Shown here piece by piece: positions 33,503 through 41,332 of a stretch of DNA of 55,709 nt. The notes below the pieces were generated by a model. That model searched no databases. It had not been told where the DNA came from and saw only the letters and a list, made by a program, of their open reading frames with translations. Position 1 is the first letter of the stretch; the number at the start of each line of letters is the position of its first letter. The stretch covers positions 1 to 55,709 of the forward strand of contig JACPDR010000001.1 of assembly GCA_016183935.1 (NCBI GenBank). The letters are read 5' to 3'. The position numbers were made by a program, and so were the translations under genes. This stretch comes from Caulobacterales bacterium (GTDB lineage Bacteria > Pseudomonadota > Alphaproteobacteria > Caulobacterales > Caulobacteraceae).

Positions 33503-33706
33503 TCAGCCGTACAGGTTGAGATTGACCGGCGCGCAGGCCCGGCCGGTGCAATACCACCACCGGCCTTCGACCTCGAGATAGCCGCCCTGCCCGCCGACAT
33601 TCTGGGCCCGGCTGGGAGCGGCGTTGAAGGTCAGGCCGATCAGGATGCCGGTCACGATCAGGAACAGGCCGAGCAGCAGGTCGCGGGCGCGGTAAGAAAA
33701 GGTCAT
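33503..33706 (-). CDS. Small membrane-anchored protein, 67 residues
   Basis: Basic start (MTFSYRARD), one hydrophobic segment at 10-27 (LLLGLFLIVTGILIGLTF), then NAAPSRAQ, which could be a signal peptidase site, and a short domain with two cysteines (WWYCTGRACAPVN) that could form a disulfide outside the membrane. GAGG precedes the ATG. No family assigned. It ends five bases from convergent hemF. Confidence 0.65.
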   Translation of the reverse strand: MTFSYRARDLLLGLFLIVTGILIGLTFNAAPSRAQNVGGQGGYLEVEGRWWYCTGRACAPVNLNLYG

Positions 33707-33776
33707 GGTCGCCTCCTCAGGTGATGGGAGACCGACGATATCAGCGCCCGGGCCGCCGCACCCCTGACGGGACCTG

Positions 33777-36269
33777 TCAGGCCGGCTCCAGCTCGCGGGC
33801 CGGCTCCAGCGCCGCGCCGATGGCCGCGAACAGGCTGGTCATGGTCACCGGCTTGGTCAGGTGGGCGTCGGCTCCGGCCGCGCGCCCCGCCTCGACGTGC
33901 TCGGCCATGGCGTTGGCGGTCAGCATCACCACCGGCGTGCGCGCCAGACCGTGGTCGGCCTCGTGCTCGCGGATAGCGGCGGTGGCGGTGAGGCCGTCCA
34001 TGACCGGCATCTGCATGTCCATCAGGACCAGATCGAAGCCGCCGCCCCTGAAGGCCTCGATCGCCTTGAGCCCATCCTCGACCGCGACCAGCTCCATCTC
34101 GGTCGCGCCCAGCATGATCTCCACGACCTTGCGGTTGGCGGGATGGTCGTCGGCCAGCAGGATGCGCAGCGGCGTGGCCGTCATGTCCCGCGCAGCCTCT
34201 GGAGCGGCCGCCTCCCGGGGAGCTTGTTCGGAGCGCGGCAGCGGAATGTCGAACCAGAAGCTGGAGCCCGCGCCGGGGGTGCTCTCGCAATCCAGGGCGC
34301 CGCCCATCAGGTCGACAAGGGCGGTGGAGATGGCGAGCCCCAGTCCGGTGCCGCCGTATCGGCGGGTGATCGATCCGTCGGCCTGCTGGAAACGATGGAA
34401 GATCCGGCTCCGCTGCTCCGTGTCGAAGCCGACGCCGGTGTCGCTGACCCGGAAGCGGACCCGATCCGCCGCCACCGCCTCGACGATCAGGCGGACCGAG
34501 CCCGCGCTGGTGAATTTCAGGGCGTTGCTGACGAGATTGGTCAGCACCTGGCGCAGCCGGATCGCGTCGCCCTCGACCAGCCCGGAGAGAGCGGGATCGA
34601 AGTCGACCTCGAGGGCCACGCCCTTGTCCTCGGCCTTGACCCGCCACAGGGCGCCGATGTCGCCGACCGCCTGCTCCAGATCGAACGGCGCGGGCTCGAT
34701 CGCGACCTGGCCCGACTCGATCCGGGCGCTGTCGAGGATGTCCGAGAGCAGGCGCTCCAGGGTCACGCCCGAGGTGCGGATCAACTCGACCATCTCCCGC
34801 TCCTGGGCGCCGAGCGGTCGCCGGGTCAGGGAATCCGCCATCGAGACCACGCCGTTCAGCGGCGTGCGGATCTCGTGGCTCATGTTGGCGAGGAATTCGC
34901 TCTTGGCCCGGTTGGCGTCCTCCGCCCGCCGCCGCGCCATCCGCAGCTGGTCGGCCTGGCGCCATTGCCACGCCACGACGCCCATGGCGAACAGCAGGAA
35001 GACGATGCCGATGGCGATGACGGCCCGTTGCAGATTGGTGTTGGTCCGGGCGGTCTCCAGCTGCCGCCGGCGCTCGGCCAGCTGCTGCTGCATGTCCCCC
35101 GTCACCTGGTGGATACCGGCGCTGAAATTCCGGGCCGAGACGATCTCGCTCTCCAGCATGTGCGCCCGCAGGGTCCGGAACGCATCGCGGGTCCGGCCCT
35201 CGGCGAACAGCACCTCGGCCTCGACATGGTCGATCTCGATGTTGGGCATGGCCGTCTCCAGCCGCCGCAGGGCCTCGAGATCGCGCCGCGCCGCGCCGGT
35301 CTGGCCGGTCCGGGCGCGGGCGATGGCTCTCAGGGGGAGAACATCCAGAGCCAGGAAGGCGGCCGTGCCCAGGTTCTCGCCATAGGGTTCAAGGCAGGCC
35401 AGGACCTCGCGAGAGGCGTCGCGCGCACTGGCGACGGTGGCGCACAGGCTGGCGTCGTAGATCCCCAGCGTCCGCAGGTCGGACCGCGCCGCCAGCCTAT
35501 GATGGGCCGCGTAGTACTCCGCCGCGTGGGTCAGATCGCCGACCTTCACCGCCATCACCGTCAGATTGTAGAGGCTGTCGAAGTCCGGCCGGGGGTAGGC
35601 CGGATTGGAATAGTCGATCTCGAACTTGCGGAAGGCGTCGGCGGCGCCGTCGACGTCGTTCAGGTCCTTCAGGCCCATTCCGGCGACTTCCCAGATGCCC
35701 GACTGGGCAGTCGCGGCGAAGGGATCGTTCCGGGGGATGTCAGCCTGCGCCTGGGCCAACAGCTCGAGACCTTCGCCGATGCGGCCGTCATCCACGAGGG
35801 CGAGCGCCGCCAGCCGCGCGGCGTGCGCCCGCACGAACCAGTCCCGCCCATCCCGGGCGAACCGGCTCATTTCGGCGGCGACTTCGATCTCGCCCTGATC
35901 GTACCGGGCGGTGAGGTCGTTCAGGTGGGCGATGTCGACATACCGGGCGTCGTCTTGCCGCCGGGCGGCGTCGGCCAGACGCCGGTTCCAGACCGCGGCG
36001 CGCTCGAATTCGCCCTGGTTCAGGATCGTCCAGGTCACGTGATAGAGCCGGTTCAGGCCTTCACGGTCGCCGCGCCGTATGGCGGCCTGGCCGAAGTCCT
36101 CAAGTGCGCTGAAATTCGTCGACCCCGCGCGGCGCTCCACCACGCGGGCCAGGCTGAGCGCGTCGACGGAGCCCGCAACGCCGGCCGGCGGCAGGGCGAA
36201 CCCCCGGGGCGCACCGGCGAGGGCGACGAGCACAACGAAACTCGCCGCGAGGATACGAAGAAGCGACAT
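33777..36269 (-). CDS. Hybrid sensor histidine kinase with periplasmic TPR-like sensor
   Basis: 830 residues. Signal peptide or first span (1-25), a large helical extracytoplasmic domain (about 35-405) with TPR-like repeats (AAADAFRKFEIDYSNP-type helices), a membrane span at 414-435, HisKA with SHEIRTPLNG (H465), HATPase with NLVSNALKF, DTGVGFD and GGTGLGLAI, and a receiver domain (about 700-820) with phospho-acceptor D751 in LVLMDMQMP and the switch lysine in HLTKPV. No Hpt domain is present, so phosphate must go to a separate Hpt protein or regulate in cis. ATG 36269 gives the signal peptide; earlier in-frame starts do not. Confidence 0.92.
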   Translation of the reverse strand: MSLLRILAASFVVLVALAGAPRGFALPPAGVAGSVDALSLARVVERRAGSTNFSALEDFGQAAIRRGDREGLNRLYHVTWTILNQGEFERAAVWNRRLADAARRQDDARYVDIAHLNDLTARYDQGEIEVAAEMSRFARDGRDWFVRAHAARLAALALVDDGRIGEGLELLAQAQADIPRNDPFAATAQSGIWEVAGMGLKDLNDVDGAADAFRKFEIDYSNPAYPRPDFDSLYNLTVMAVKVGDLTHAAEYYAAHHRLAARSDLRTLGIYDASLCATVASARDASREVLACLEPYGENLGTAAFLALDVLPLRAIARARTGQTGAARRDLEALRRLETAMPNIEIDHVEAEVLFAEGRTRDAFRTLRAHMLESEIVSARNFSAGIHQVTGDMQQQLAERRRQLETARTNTNLQRAVIAIGIVFLLFAMGVVAWQWRQADQLRMARRRAEDANRAKSEFLANMSHEIRTPLNGVVSMADSLTRRPLGAQEREMVELIRTSGVTLERLLSDILDSARIESGQVAIEPAPFDLEQAVGDIGALWRVKAEDKGVALEVDFDPALSGLVEGDAIRLRQVLTNLVSNALKFTSAGSVRLIVEAVAADRVRFRVSDTGVGFDTEQRSRIFHRFQQADGSITRRYGGTGLGLAISTALVDLMGGALDCESTPGAGSSFWFDIPLPRSEQAPREAAAPEAARDMTATPLRILLADDHPANRKVVEIMLGATEMELVAVEDGLKAIEAFRGGGFDLVLMDMQMPVMDGLTATAAIREHEADHGLARTPVVMLTANAMAEHVEAGRAAGADAHLTKPVTMTSLFAAIGAALEPARELEPA

Positions 36270-36343
36270 GAAACATCCGACGTGAACCATCGGTCGTCGC
36301 ACACATATATTGCCCAAGGTTTAGCGAACCCCCGAGGGGCGAG

Positions 36344-37045
36344 CTAGCGGTCGGCGCGGGTCCCGATGAACCGCTTCAGCCATTCGCCGACCACGGCGCG
36401 GTCGTTGGGCCGCGTCAGGCTCTCGAGCGCCGGGTCCACGATCGCCGCGCCGATCCGCTCGCGCCGGCCGGCGGTCAGGTCGGCGGCGTAGGCGGGCGTG
36501 AACTCAGGATGGCCCTGGAGGGTGATCGCGTCCTCGTCCCACGCCAGCCCGGCGAATGGCGTGAAGGCGCTGCTCAGGATGACCCGGGCGTCCGCCGGCT
36601 TTTCGACCACCTGGTCCTGATGCGACACGGGAATGGCCACGGTCGCGGCCGGCGGCGCCATCCACGGCTCGTTCGACACGACGTCATAGCGATGCAGGCC
36701 GACGCCCCAGCCCTTGTCCGATTTCTCGACCCGGCCGCCCAGCGCCTGCGCCATGGCCTGGTGGCCGAAGCAGATTCCGATCAGCCGGGTCCGCCCCCTG
36801 GCCCCCCGGATCCAGTCCAGCAGGTCGCCGATCCAGGAGTCGGTTTCGTACACCCCGGCCGCCGAGCCGGTGATGATGGCCGCGTCGAAGGCGGCCGCGT
36901 CCGGCCATTCGCCGGCCCGGGCGTTGAAGGTCTCGATCTCGTACCCGTCGCCCAGCAGGGCGCGGAACATGGCGGGATAGTCGCCGTGCCGCTCGGCCAA
37001 CGCCGGCGGCGGCGCGCCTGTCTCGACAATGGCGACGCGCGTCAT
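36344..37045 (-). CDS. Class I glutamine amidotransferase-like protein
   Basis: 233 residues of the GATase1 fold: nucleophile C92 in LIGICFGHQAMAQALGG, and His/Glu of the triad in TLQGHPEFTPAY. Such stand-alone proteins resemble the glutaminase part of GMP synthetase or gamma-glutamyl-GABA/peptide hydrolases; the substrate is unknown. The ATG overlaps the rlmJ stop as ATGA, so it is co-translated with that gene. Confidence 0.87.
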   Translation of the reverse strand: MTRVAIVETGAPPPALAERHGDYPAMFRALLGDGYEIETFNARAGEWPDAAAFDAAIITGSAAGVYETDSWIGDLLDWIRGARGRTRLIGICFGHQAMAQALGGRVEKSDKGWGVGLHRYDVVSNEPWMAPPAATVAIPVSHQDQVVEKPADARVILSSAFTPFAGLAWDEDAITLQGHPEFTPAYAADLTAGRRERIGAAIVDPALESLTRPNDRAVVGEWLKRFIGTRADR

Positions 37046-37878
37046 CGGGACGCCTCCGCGCCGGTCATCCAGACCTCGGCCCGGGCCCCGGCGTCGCCCA
37101 GCCGGTCCGCGACCCAGCCGCAGATCTCCGACGCCGCCGCCTCGGCGCCGGCGGGGGGATTGAGCACCACGACCGCGCAGCCGTTCATCTTCATCGGATT
37201 GGACATGGGGCGCATCCGCGCCTCCGCCACCAGCACCCGCTTCACACCGGCCTGATCGAGCCGGCGCAGGAAGCCGTCGAAGGTCTCCATGTCCTTGAGC
37301 GGGGTCCAGATCGCGACCATGGCCCGCGGGTCGGCGCGCACGATCGCCGCCCCTGTGTCGGCGGCGCGATGATAGTCGTCGGGGCGCTCGAACGGCGGAT
37401 CGATCAGGACGAAGGCGCCCTGGGCCCGCGCGGCCCAGCCCCGGGCCTGATCATAGCCGTCGCCGCCCATGCCCACGGCCTGCGGAAACGGCTCCAGCGC
37501 CTGCTCCAGCAGATCGAGCACCGGCGGGTTCAGCTCGAAGCCGACGTAGCGATCCGCGGGCCGCAGCCGCCCCGCCACGAGCAGCGGCGAGCCGGGATAC
37601 AGGTTGGCGCCGCCATGCGGATTGAGCCGCGCGACCTCCTCCGCCAGCGCCTCGACCAGCGGCGAACGGTCGGTCGCGGCCATCAGGCGCGCGATGCCGG
37701 CCTCGGCTTCCTTCGAGCGGGCGGCGTCGCCGGTCAGGTCATAGACGCCGGCGCCGGCGTGGGTGTCGATCACCGTGACCGGGCCGACGGCCTGCCGCCG
37801 CTCGAGCAGCCACAGCACGAGTGCGTGCTTGACGAGGTCGGCGAAGTTTCCGGCATGGAAGCTGTGGCGATAGTTCAT
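37042..37878 (-). CDS. rlmJ: 23S rRNA (adenine2030-N6)-methyltransferase RlmJ
   Basis: 278 residues with the RlmJ signature start MNYRHSFHAGNFADLVKHAL, the SAM-binding VTVIDTHAGAGVYDL, and the catalytic VLIDPPFERPDDY (DPPF-type motif). Modifies A2030 of 23S rRNA. It precedes the amidotransferase gene, overlapping it by four bases. Start codon ATG at 37878. Confidence 0.95.
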   Translation of the reverse strand: MNYRHSFHAGNFADLVKHALVLWLLERRQAVGPVTVIDTHAGAGVYDLTGDAARSKEAEAGIARLMAATDRSPLVEALAEEVARLNPHGGANLYPGSPLLVAGRLRPADRYVGFELNPPVLDLLEQALEPFPQAVGMGGDGYDQARGWAARAQGAFVLIDPPFERPDDYHRAADTGAAIVRADPRAMVAIWTPLKDMETFDGFLRRLDQAGVKRVLVAEARMRPMSNPMKMNGCAVVVLNPPAGAEAAASEICGWVADRLGDAGARAEVWMTGAEASR

Positions 37879-37969
37879 GGCCGCTGTTCCTCCGCCGCAC
37901 GCCCGGGGTCAAGGGCGCAGGAACTGGTGGCCTTGCGCCGTCGTTTGCGCAAGCCAGCCGGAGCCGCCC

Positions 37970-38314
37970 ATGATCGATCACCCCGCCCTGTCCGACGACG
38001 ACCGCACGCCGCCGAAGGCGGTGGCGGAGGCGGCCCGGCGGGGACTCGACCTGCGGGGACGACATGGACGCGGCGGCACGGATGTCGGGGTGCGGCGAGC
38101 CGACCGGCTGGTCGGACGCGAGCCGGTCAGCGATCGCGACATCAAGTCGATGTACAGCTATTTCGCCCGCCATGCCGTCGACAAGCGCGGCAGGCGTTGG
38201 GCCGATCCCGACCAGCCCTCGGCCGGCTTCATCGCGTGGCATCTATGGGGCGGCGATGCCGGGCGTGACTGGATCAACGGTCTGCGCGCCCGCCTGCGCG
38301 AGGCCCAGGGGTGA
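37970..38314 (+). CDS. Small protein upstream of topoisomerase IB
   Basis: 114 residues: PPKAVAEAARRGLDLRGRHG, RGGTDVGVRRADRLVGREP, DIKSMYSYFARHAVDKRG, and FIAWHLWGGDAGRDWINGL. This 'PPxxVAxxArRGLxLRxxxGRGGT...WGGDAGxxW' pattern is known to me from small proteins and from the ends of phage prohead-protease-like proteins; no function is established. The TGA overlaps the GTG of the topoisomerase gene (GTGA), so they are coupled. Confidence 0.75.
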   Translation: MIDHPALSDDDRTPPKAVAEAARRGLDLRGRHGRGGTDVGVRRADRLVGREPVSDRDIKSMYSYFARHAVDKRGRRWADPDQPSAGFIAWHLWGGDAGRDWINGLRARLREAQG

Positions 38315-39315
38315 CGTTCGCCGATCCCGCCGACATCCCCGCCGGCCTGACCTGGTGCAGCGACGAACAGCCCGGCATCCGGCGGACCGCGGCCGGCGAC
38401 GGCTTTCACTACCATGATCCGCAGGGCCGGCCGGTCGAGGACGAAAAGGTGCTGGACCGCATCCGGGCGCTGGCGATCCCGCCGGCCTGGACCGACGTAT
38501 GGATCTGTCCGCGCGCATCCGGCCACATCCAGGCCGTCGGGCGCGACGTCAAGGGCCGCAAACAGTACCGCTACCATCCCGACTGGAGCGCTCACGCCGC
38601 CGAGACCAAGTTCGAGCGCCTGCCCGATTTCGCCAAGGCCCTGCCGAAGCTTCGCCGCCGGGTCGAAGCGGATCTGAGCCGCCGGGGAATCTCCCGCGAG
38701 AAGGTGCTGGCCACGGCCGTTCGGCTGCTGGAGATCACCCTGATCCGGGTCGGCAACGCCCAGTATGCGAAGCAGAACCGATCGTATGGCCTGACCACGC
38801 TGCACAAGCGGCATCTCGAGGTCGACGGCGCCGCCCTGACCTTCGCCTTCAAGGGCAAGAGCGGGGTGGAGCACGAGGTCAGGGTCCGGGACCGCCGGCT
38901 GGCGGCGGTGGTGCGCAGCCTGCGTGAGCTGCCCGGCCAGCAGCTGTTCAAGTACCGCGACGCCGACGGGGAGTTGAGCGCCGTCACCTCGGACGACGTG
39001 AACGCCTACATTCGCGAGGCGATGGGAGACCAGTTCTCGGCCAAGGATTTCCGCACCTGGGCGGGAACGGTGTCGGCGGCGCGGGCTCTGCGCGACATGG
39101 AGGCGCCGGCCTCGCCGACCGAGGCGAAGCGGCGGATCAACGTCTGCGTCAAGGCGGTGGCCGGACTGCTCGGCAATACGCCGACGGTGTGCCGGGCGTC
39201 CTACGTCCATCCGCGAGTGTTCGAACTGTTCGAGACCGGCCGCCTCTGCGAGGTCCTGCCCGGCCCGGAAGCGGACGGGTTCGAGCGCGCGCTCGCCAAG
39301 GCGCTGGGGGACTGA
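38311..39315 (+). CDS. DNA topoisomerase IB (poxvirus-like)
   Basis: 334 residues. Relaxes supercoils through a 3'-phosphotyrosyl intermediate. Active-site residues: R146 in LIRVGNAQY, K182 in FKGKSG, a second arginine R249 in FRTWAGT, and nucleophile Y298 in CRASYVHPRV. The N-terminal part (GFHYHDPQGRPVEDEKVLDR, IPPAWTDVWICPRASGHIQA) also matches bacterial type IB enzymes. GTG start at 38311. Bacterial type IB topoisomerases are accessory and patchily distributed. Confidence 0.93.
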   Translation: MTFADPADIPAGLTWCSDEQPGIRRTAAGDGFHYHDPQGRPVEDEKVLDRIRALAIPPAWTDVWICPRASGHIQAVGRDVKGRKQYRYHPDWSAHAAETKFERLPDFAKALPKLRRRVEADLSRRGISREKVLATAVRLLEITLIRVGNAQYAKQNRSYGLTTLHKRHLEVDGAALTFAFKGKSGVEHEVRVRDRRLAAVVRSLRELPGQQLFKYRDADGELSAVTSDDVNAYIREAMGDQFSAKDFRTWAGTVSAARALRDMEAPASPTEAKRRINVCVKAVAGLLGNTPTVCRASYVHPRVFELFETGRLCEVLPGPEADGFERALAKALGD

Positions 39316-39382
39316 CGGCGGCTTCCGGAACGGCCCGGATTGCGCCGTGAGGCTGAATGGGATGTAACTTGCGCCCTTGGGA

Positions 39383-39408
39383 GAACAGCGCTCTACGGAG
39401 CGCTGTTC
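39383..39408 (+). promoter_or_regulatory. Ten-base stem-loop just upstream of a Shine-Dalgarno sequence
   Basis: Perfect stem GAACAGCGCT / AGCGCTGTTC with a six-base loop (CTACGG), followed three bases later by GGAGGG, the ribosome binding site of the gene at 39425. No T-tract, so an intrinsic terminator for the topoisomerase gene is unlikely; a leader structure for the downstream gene is more probable. Confidence 0.6.
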
Positions 39409-39424
39409 GTCGGAGGGACTGAAG

Positions 39425-39820
39425 ATGATTTCGGTATCGAATAATTTCCTGCGCCTCGGCGTGCTGTCGGCGCTGGTCGGAATGTCGCTGGGCGTGTGGA
39501 TGGGCGCGAACCAGGACTTCGTCCTGAGGCCCGTGCACGCCCACATCAACCTGCTGGGCTTCGCCTCGATGATGCTGTTCGGCCTGTTCTACCGCGCCTT
39601 CCCGGCGGCGGGACGCGGCTGGCTGCCGCTGGTTCATTTTGCACTGGCGGTGCTGGGCTTCCTGATCCTCATGCCGACGCTGGCTCTGGCGGTGATGGGC
39701 AAGCCGGTCTTCATGCCCGCCATGATCGCCTCGGAGATCATGCTGGTGCTGTCGATGCTGCTGTTCGTCGTCATCGTCTTCATGGCGACAACGAAGAAGG
39801 ACGAGGCGACCGCCGCCTGA
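39425..39820 (+). CDS. Four-span membrane protein, possible haem-copper-oxidase-related
   Basis: 131 residues with four hydrophobic segments (about 9-28, 41-57, 68-90, 97-120). Between the first two lies RPVHAHINLLGFASM with H38 and H40 facing the membrane start, as in small proteins related to subunit I of cbb3/NO-reductase-type oxidases. Too short to be an oxidase; could bind haem or act as an assembly or redox sensor protein. GGAGG is well placed before the ATG. Function unproven. Confidence 0.75.
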   Translation: MISVSNNFLRLGVLSALVGMSLGVWMGANQDFVLRPVHAHINLLGFASMMLFGLFYRAFPAAGRGWLPLVHFALAVLGFLILMPTLALAVMGKPVFMPAMIASEIMLVLSMLLFVVIVFMATTKKDEATAA

Positions 39821-39822
39821 TC

Positions 39823-40272
39823 TCAGGCGGTCGCCCAGTAGCCGCGGCTGCGGGCGCTGACCGGCGCCCGCGTCGCCTCGACGAAGGAGAGGATGGCGTC
39901 CCGGAAGGCGTCCGCCTCTCCGTCGCCGCGCAACAGCCGCAGCGAGCGGATGATGCGGGTGATGCGCAGGTGGTTGTGGTCATGCGCCTGCAGCCAGGCG
40001 TGGGTGGCGCGATAGAACGCCTCCATGCGATCGGTCGCCGCGGCCAGGACGCACTGGGCCGGGATTGAATCGCGGATCGCCTCCACGTCCGCCGGGGTCA
40101 GAACCGGGGCGTCCGGCACGGCGCTTGACGGCTCGGGCAGCGGGAACAGCCACTGGATGAAGTCGTGGCTCAGCTCCAGCCCGGCGTCGTCCATGCCGAG
40201 CACGTCGAAGATCGTCCGGCCGCGCCCATCCACGCCCTCGCCTTCGAGGAAGGCCACGATCGGGCCAGTCAT
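39823..40272 (-). CDS. Opioid-growth-factor-receptor-domain (OGFr-like) protein
   Basis: 149 residues: IVAFLEGEGVDGRGRTIFDVL, GLELSHDFIQWLFPLPEPS, FYRATHAWLQAHDHNHLRITRI (in parts), LRLLRGDGEADAFRDAIL. 'ELSHDFIQWLFPLPEPS' is the hallmark of the OGFr N-domain found in many proteobacteria, with unknown bacterial function. Convergent with the four-span membrane protein (two bases apart) and upstream of nothing else in its direction except the 39425 gene end. Confidence 0.87.
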   Translation of the reverse strand: MTGPIVAFLEGEGVDGRGRTIFDVLGMDDAGLELSHDFIQWLFPLPEPSSAVPDAPVLTPADVEAIRDSIPAQCVLAAATDRMEAFYRATHAWLQAHDHNHLRITRIIRSLRLLRGDGEADAFRDAILSFVEATRAPVSARSRGYWATA

Positions 40273-40279
40273 GGGAGTC

Positions 40280-41332
40280 CTAGGCCGCCTTGTCCCAGTC
40301 GAGCACCACCTTGCCGGACTGGCCCGAGCGCATCGCCTCGAAGCCCTCGCGATAGCGGTCGTAGCTCATCTGGTGCGTGATCAGCGGAGTCAGATCGAGG
40401 CCGGCCTTGAGCAGGCCCAGCATCTTGCGCCAGGTGGTGAACATCTCGCGGCCGTAGACGCCCTTGATGGTCAGGGCCTTGAGGATGATGGCGCCCCAGT
40501 CGGTCTCCATCGGCTTCGATGGAATACCCAGCATGGCCAGGCCGCCGCCCATGATCAGGGTGTCGACGCACTGTTTGAAGGCGATCGGCGAGCCCGACAT
40601 CTCCAGCGCGACATCAAACCCGACCTTCATGCCCAGCTCCGGGATGACGTCGTGCAGATCCTCGCGGGTGGTGTTCACGGTGCGGACGCCGGGCGCGACC
40701 TTGTTGGCCAGCTCGAGGCGGAAATCGTTGATGTCGGTCAGGACCACGGTCCGGGCCCCCGCATGACGGGCGACGGCGGCGGCCATGATGCCGATCGGGC
40801 CGGCCCCGGTGACCAGCACGTCCTCGCCAAGCAGGTCGAATTGCTGGGCCGTGTGCACGGCGTTGCCGAACGGGTCGAGAATCGAGCCGATCTCGTAGGG
40901 CACGTCGTCGGGCAGCTCGATGACGTTGAAGGCCGGGGCCACGACGTATTCGGCGAAGGCGCCCTGGCGGTTGACGCCGATGCCCTTGGTCGCCGGGTCG
41001 AGGTGGAAATGGCCGGCGCGGGCCGCCTCGGAGTTCAGATCGATGACGTGGCCCTCGGCCGAGACGCGCTGGCCGACCTTGAGGCGGCGGTCGACGTCCT
41101 TGCCGATGGCGACGATCTCGCCGGCGAACTCGTGGCCGGTGATCATCGGCACGGGGACGTTCTTCTGGCTCCACTCGTCCCAGTTCCAGATGTGGATGTC
41201 GGTGCCGCAGACGGCGGTGCGATGCACCTTGATCAGCACGTCCTCGTCGCCCGCGACGGGGATCGGAGCGTCGATCAGCTCGAGGCCGACTTCAGGGCGG
41301 GTCTTGGCCAGGGCCTTCATGGTGTCGGTCAT
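40280..41332 (-). CDS. tdh: L-threonine 3-dehydrogenase Tdh (lacking structural-zinc cysteines)
   Basis: Oxidises threonine to 2-amino-3-ketobutyrate with NAD. 350 residues: catalytic zinc residues C42 (AVCGTDIHI), H67 and E68 (TGHEFAGEI), coenzyme motif VTGAGPIGIMAAAV, and KGIGVNRQGAFAEYVV, typical of Tdh. The four cysteines that hold structural zinc in E. coli Tdh are replaced by D98, S101, A104 and D112 (AEGHVIDLNSEAARAGHFHLD). The rest of the protein is standard, so activity is likely. ATG overlaps the kbl stop as ATGA; the two enzymes form the threonine-to-glycine route. Confidence 0.95.
   Translation of the reverse strand: MTDTMKALAKTRPEVGLELIDAPIPVAGDEDVLIKVHRTAVCGTDIHIWNWDEWSQKNVPVPMITGHEFAGEIVAIGKDVDRRLKVGQRVSAEGHVIDLNSEAARAGHFHLDPATKGIGVNRQGAFAEYVVAPAFNVIELPDDVPYEIGSILDPFGNAVHTAQQFDLLGEDVLVTGAGPIGIMAAAVARHAGARTVVLTDINDFRLELANKVAPGVRTVNTTREDLHDVIPELGMKVGFDVALEMSGSPIAFKQCVDTLIMGGGLAMLGIPSKPMETDWGAIILKALTIKGVYGREMFTTWRKMLGLLKAGLDLTPLITHQMSYDRYREGFEAMRSGQSGKVVLDWDKAA

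Noticed and set aside
33721..36347. Long plus-strand frames across the hybrid kinase
   Set aside because: The minus strand carries complete HisKA, HATPase and receiver motifs; the plus frames are compositional shadows.
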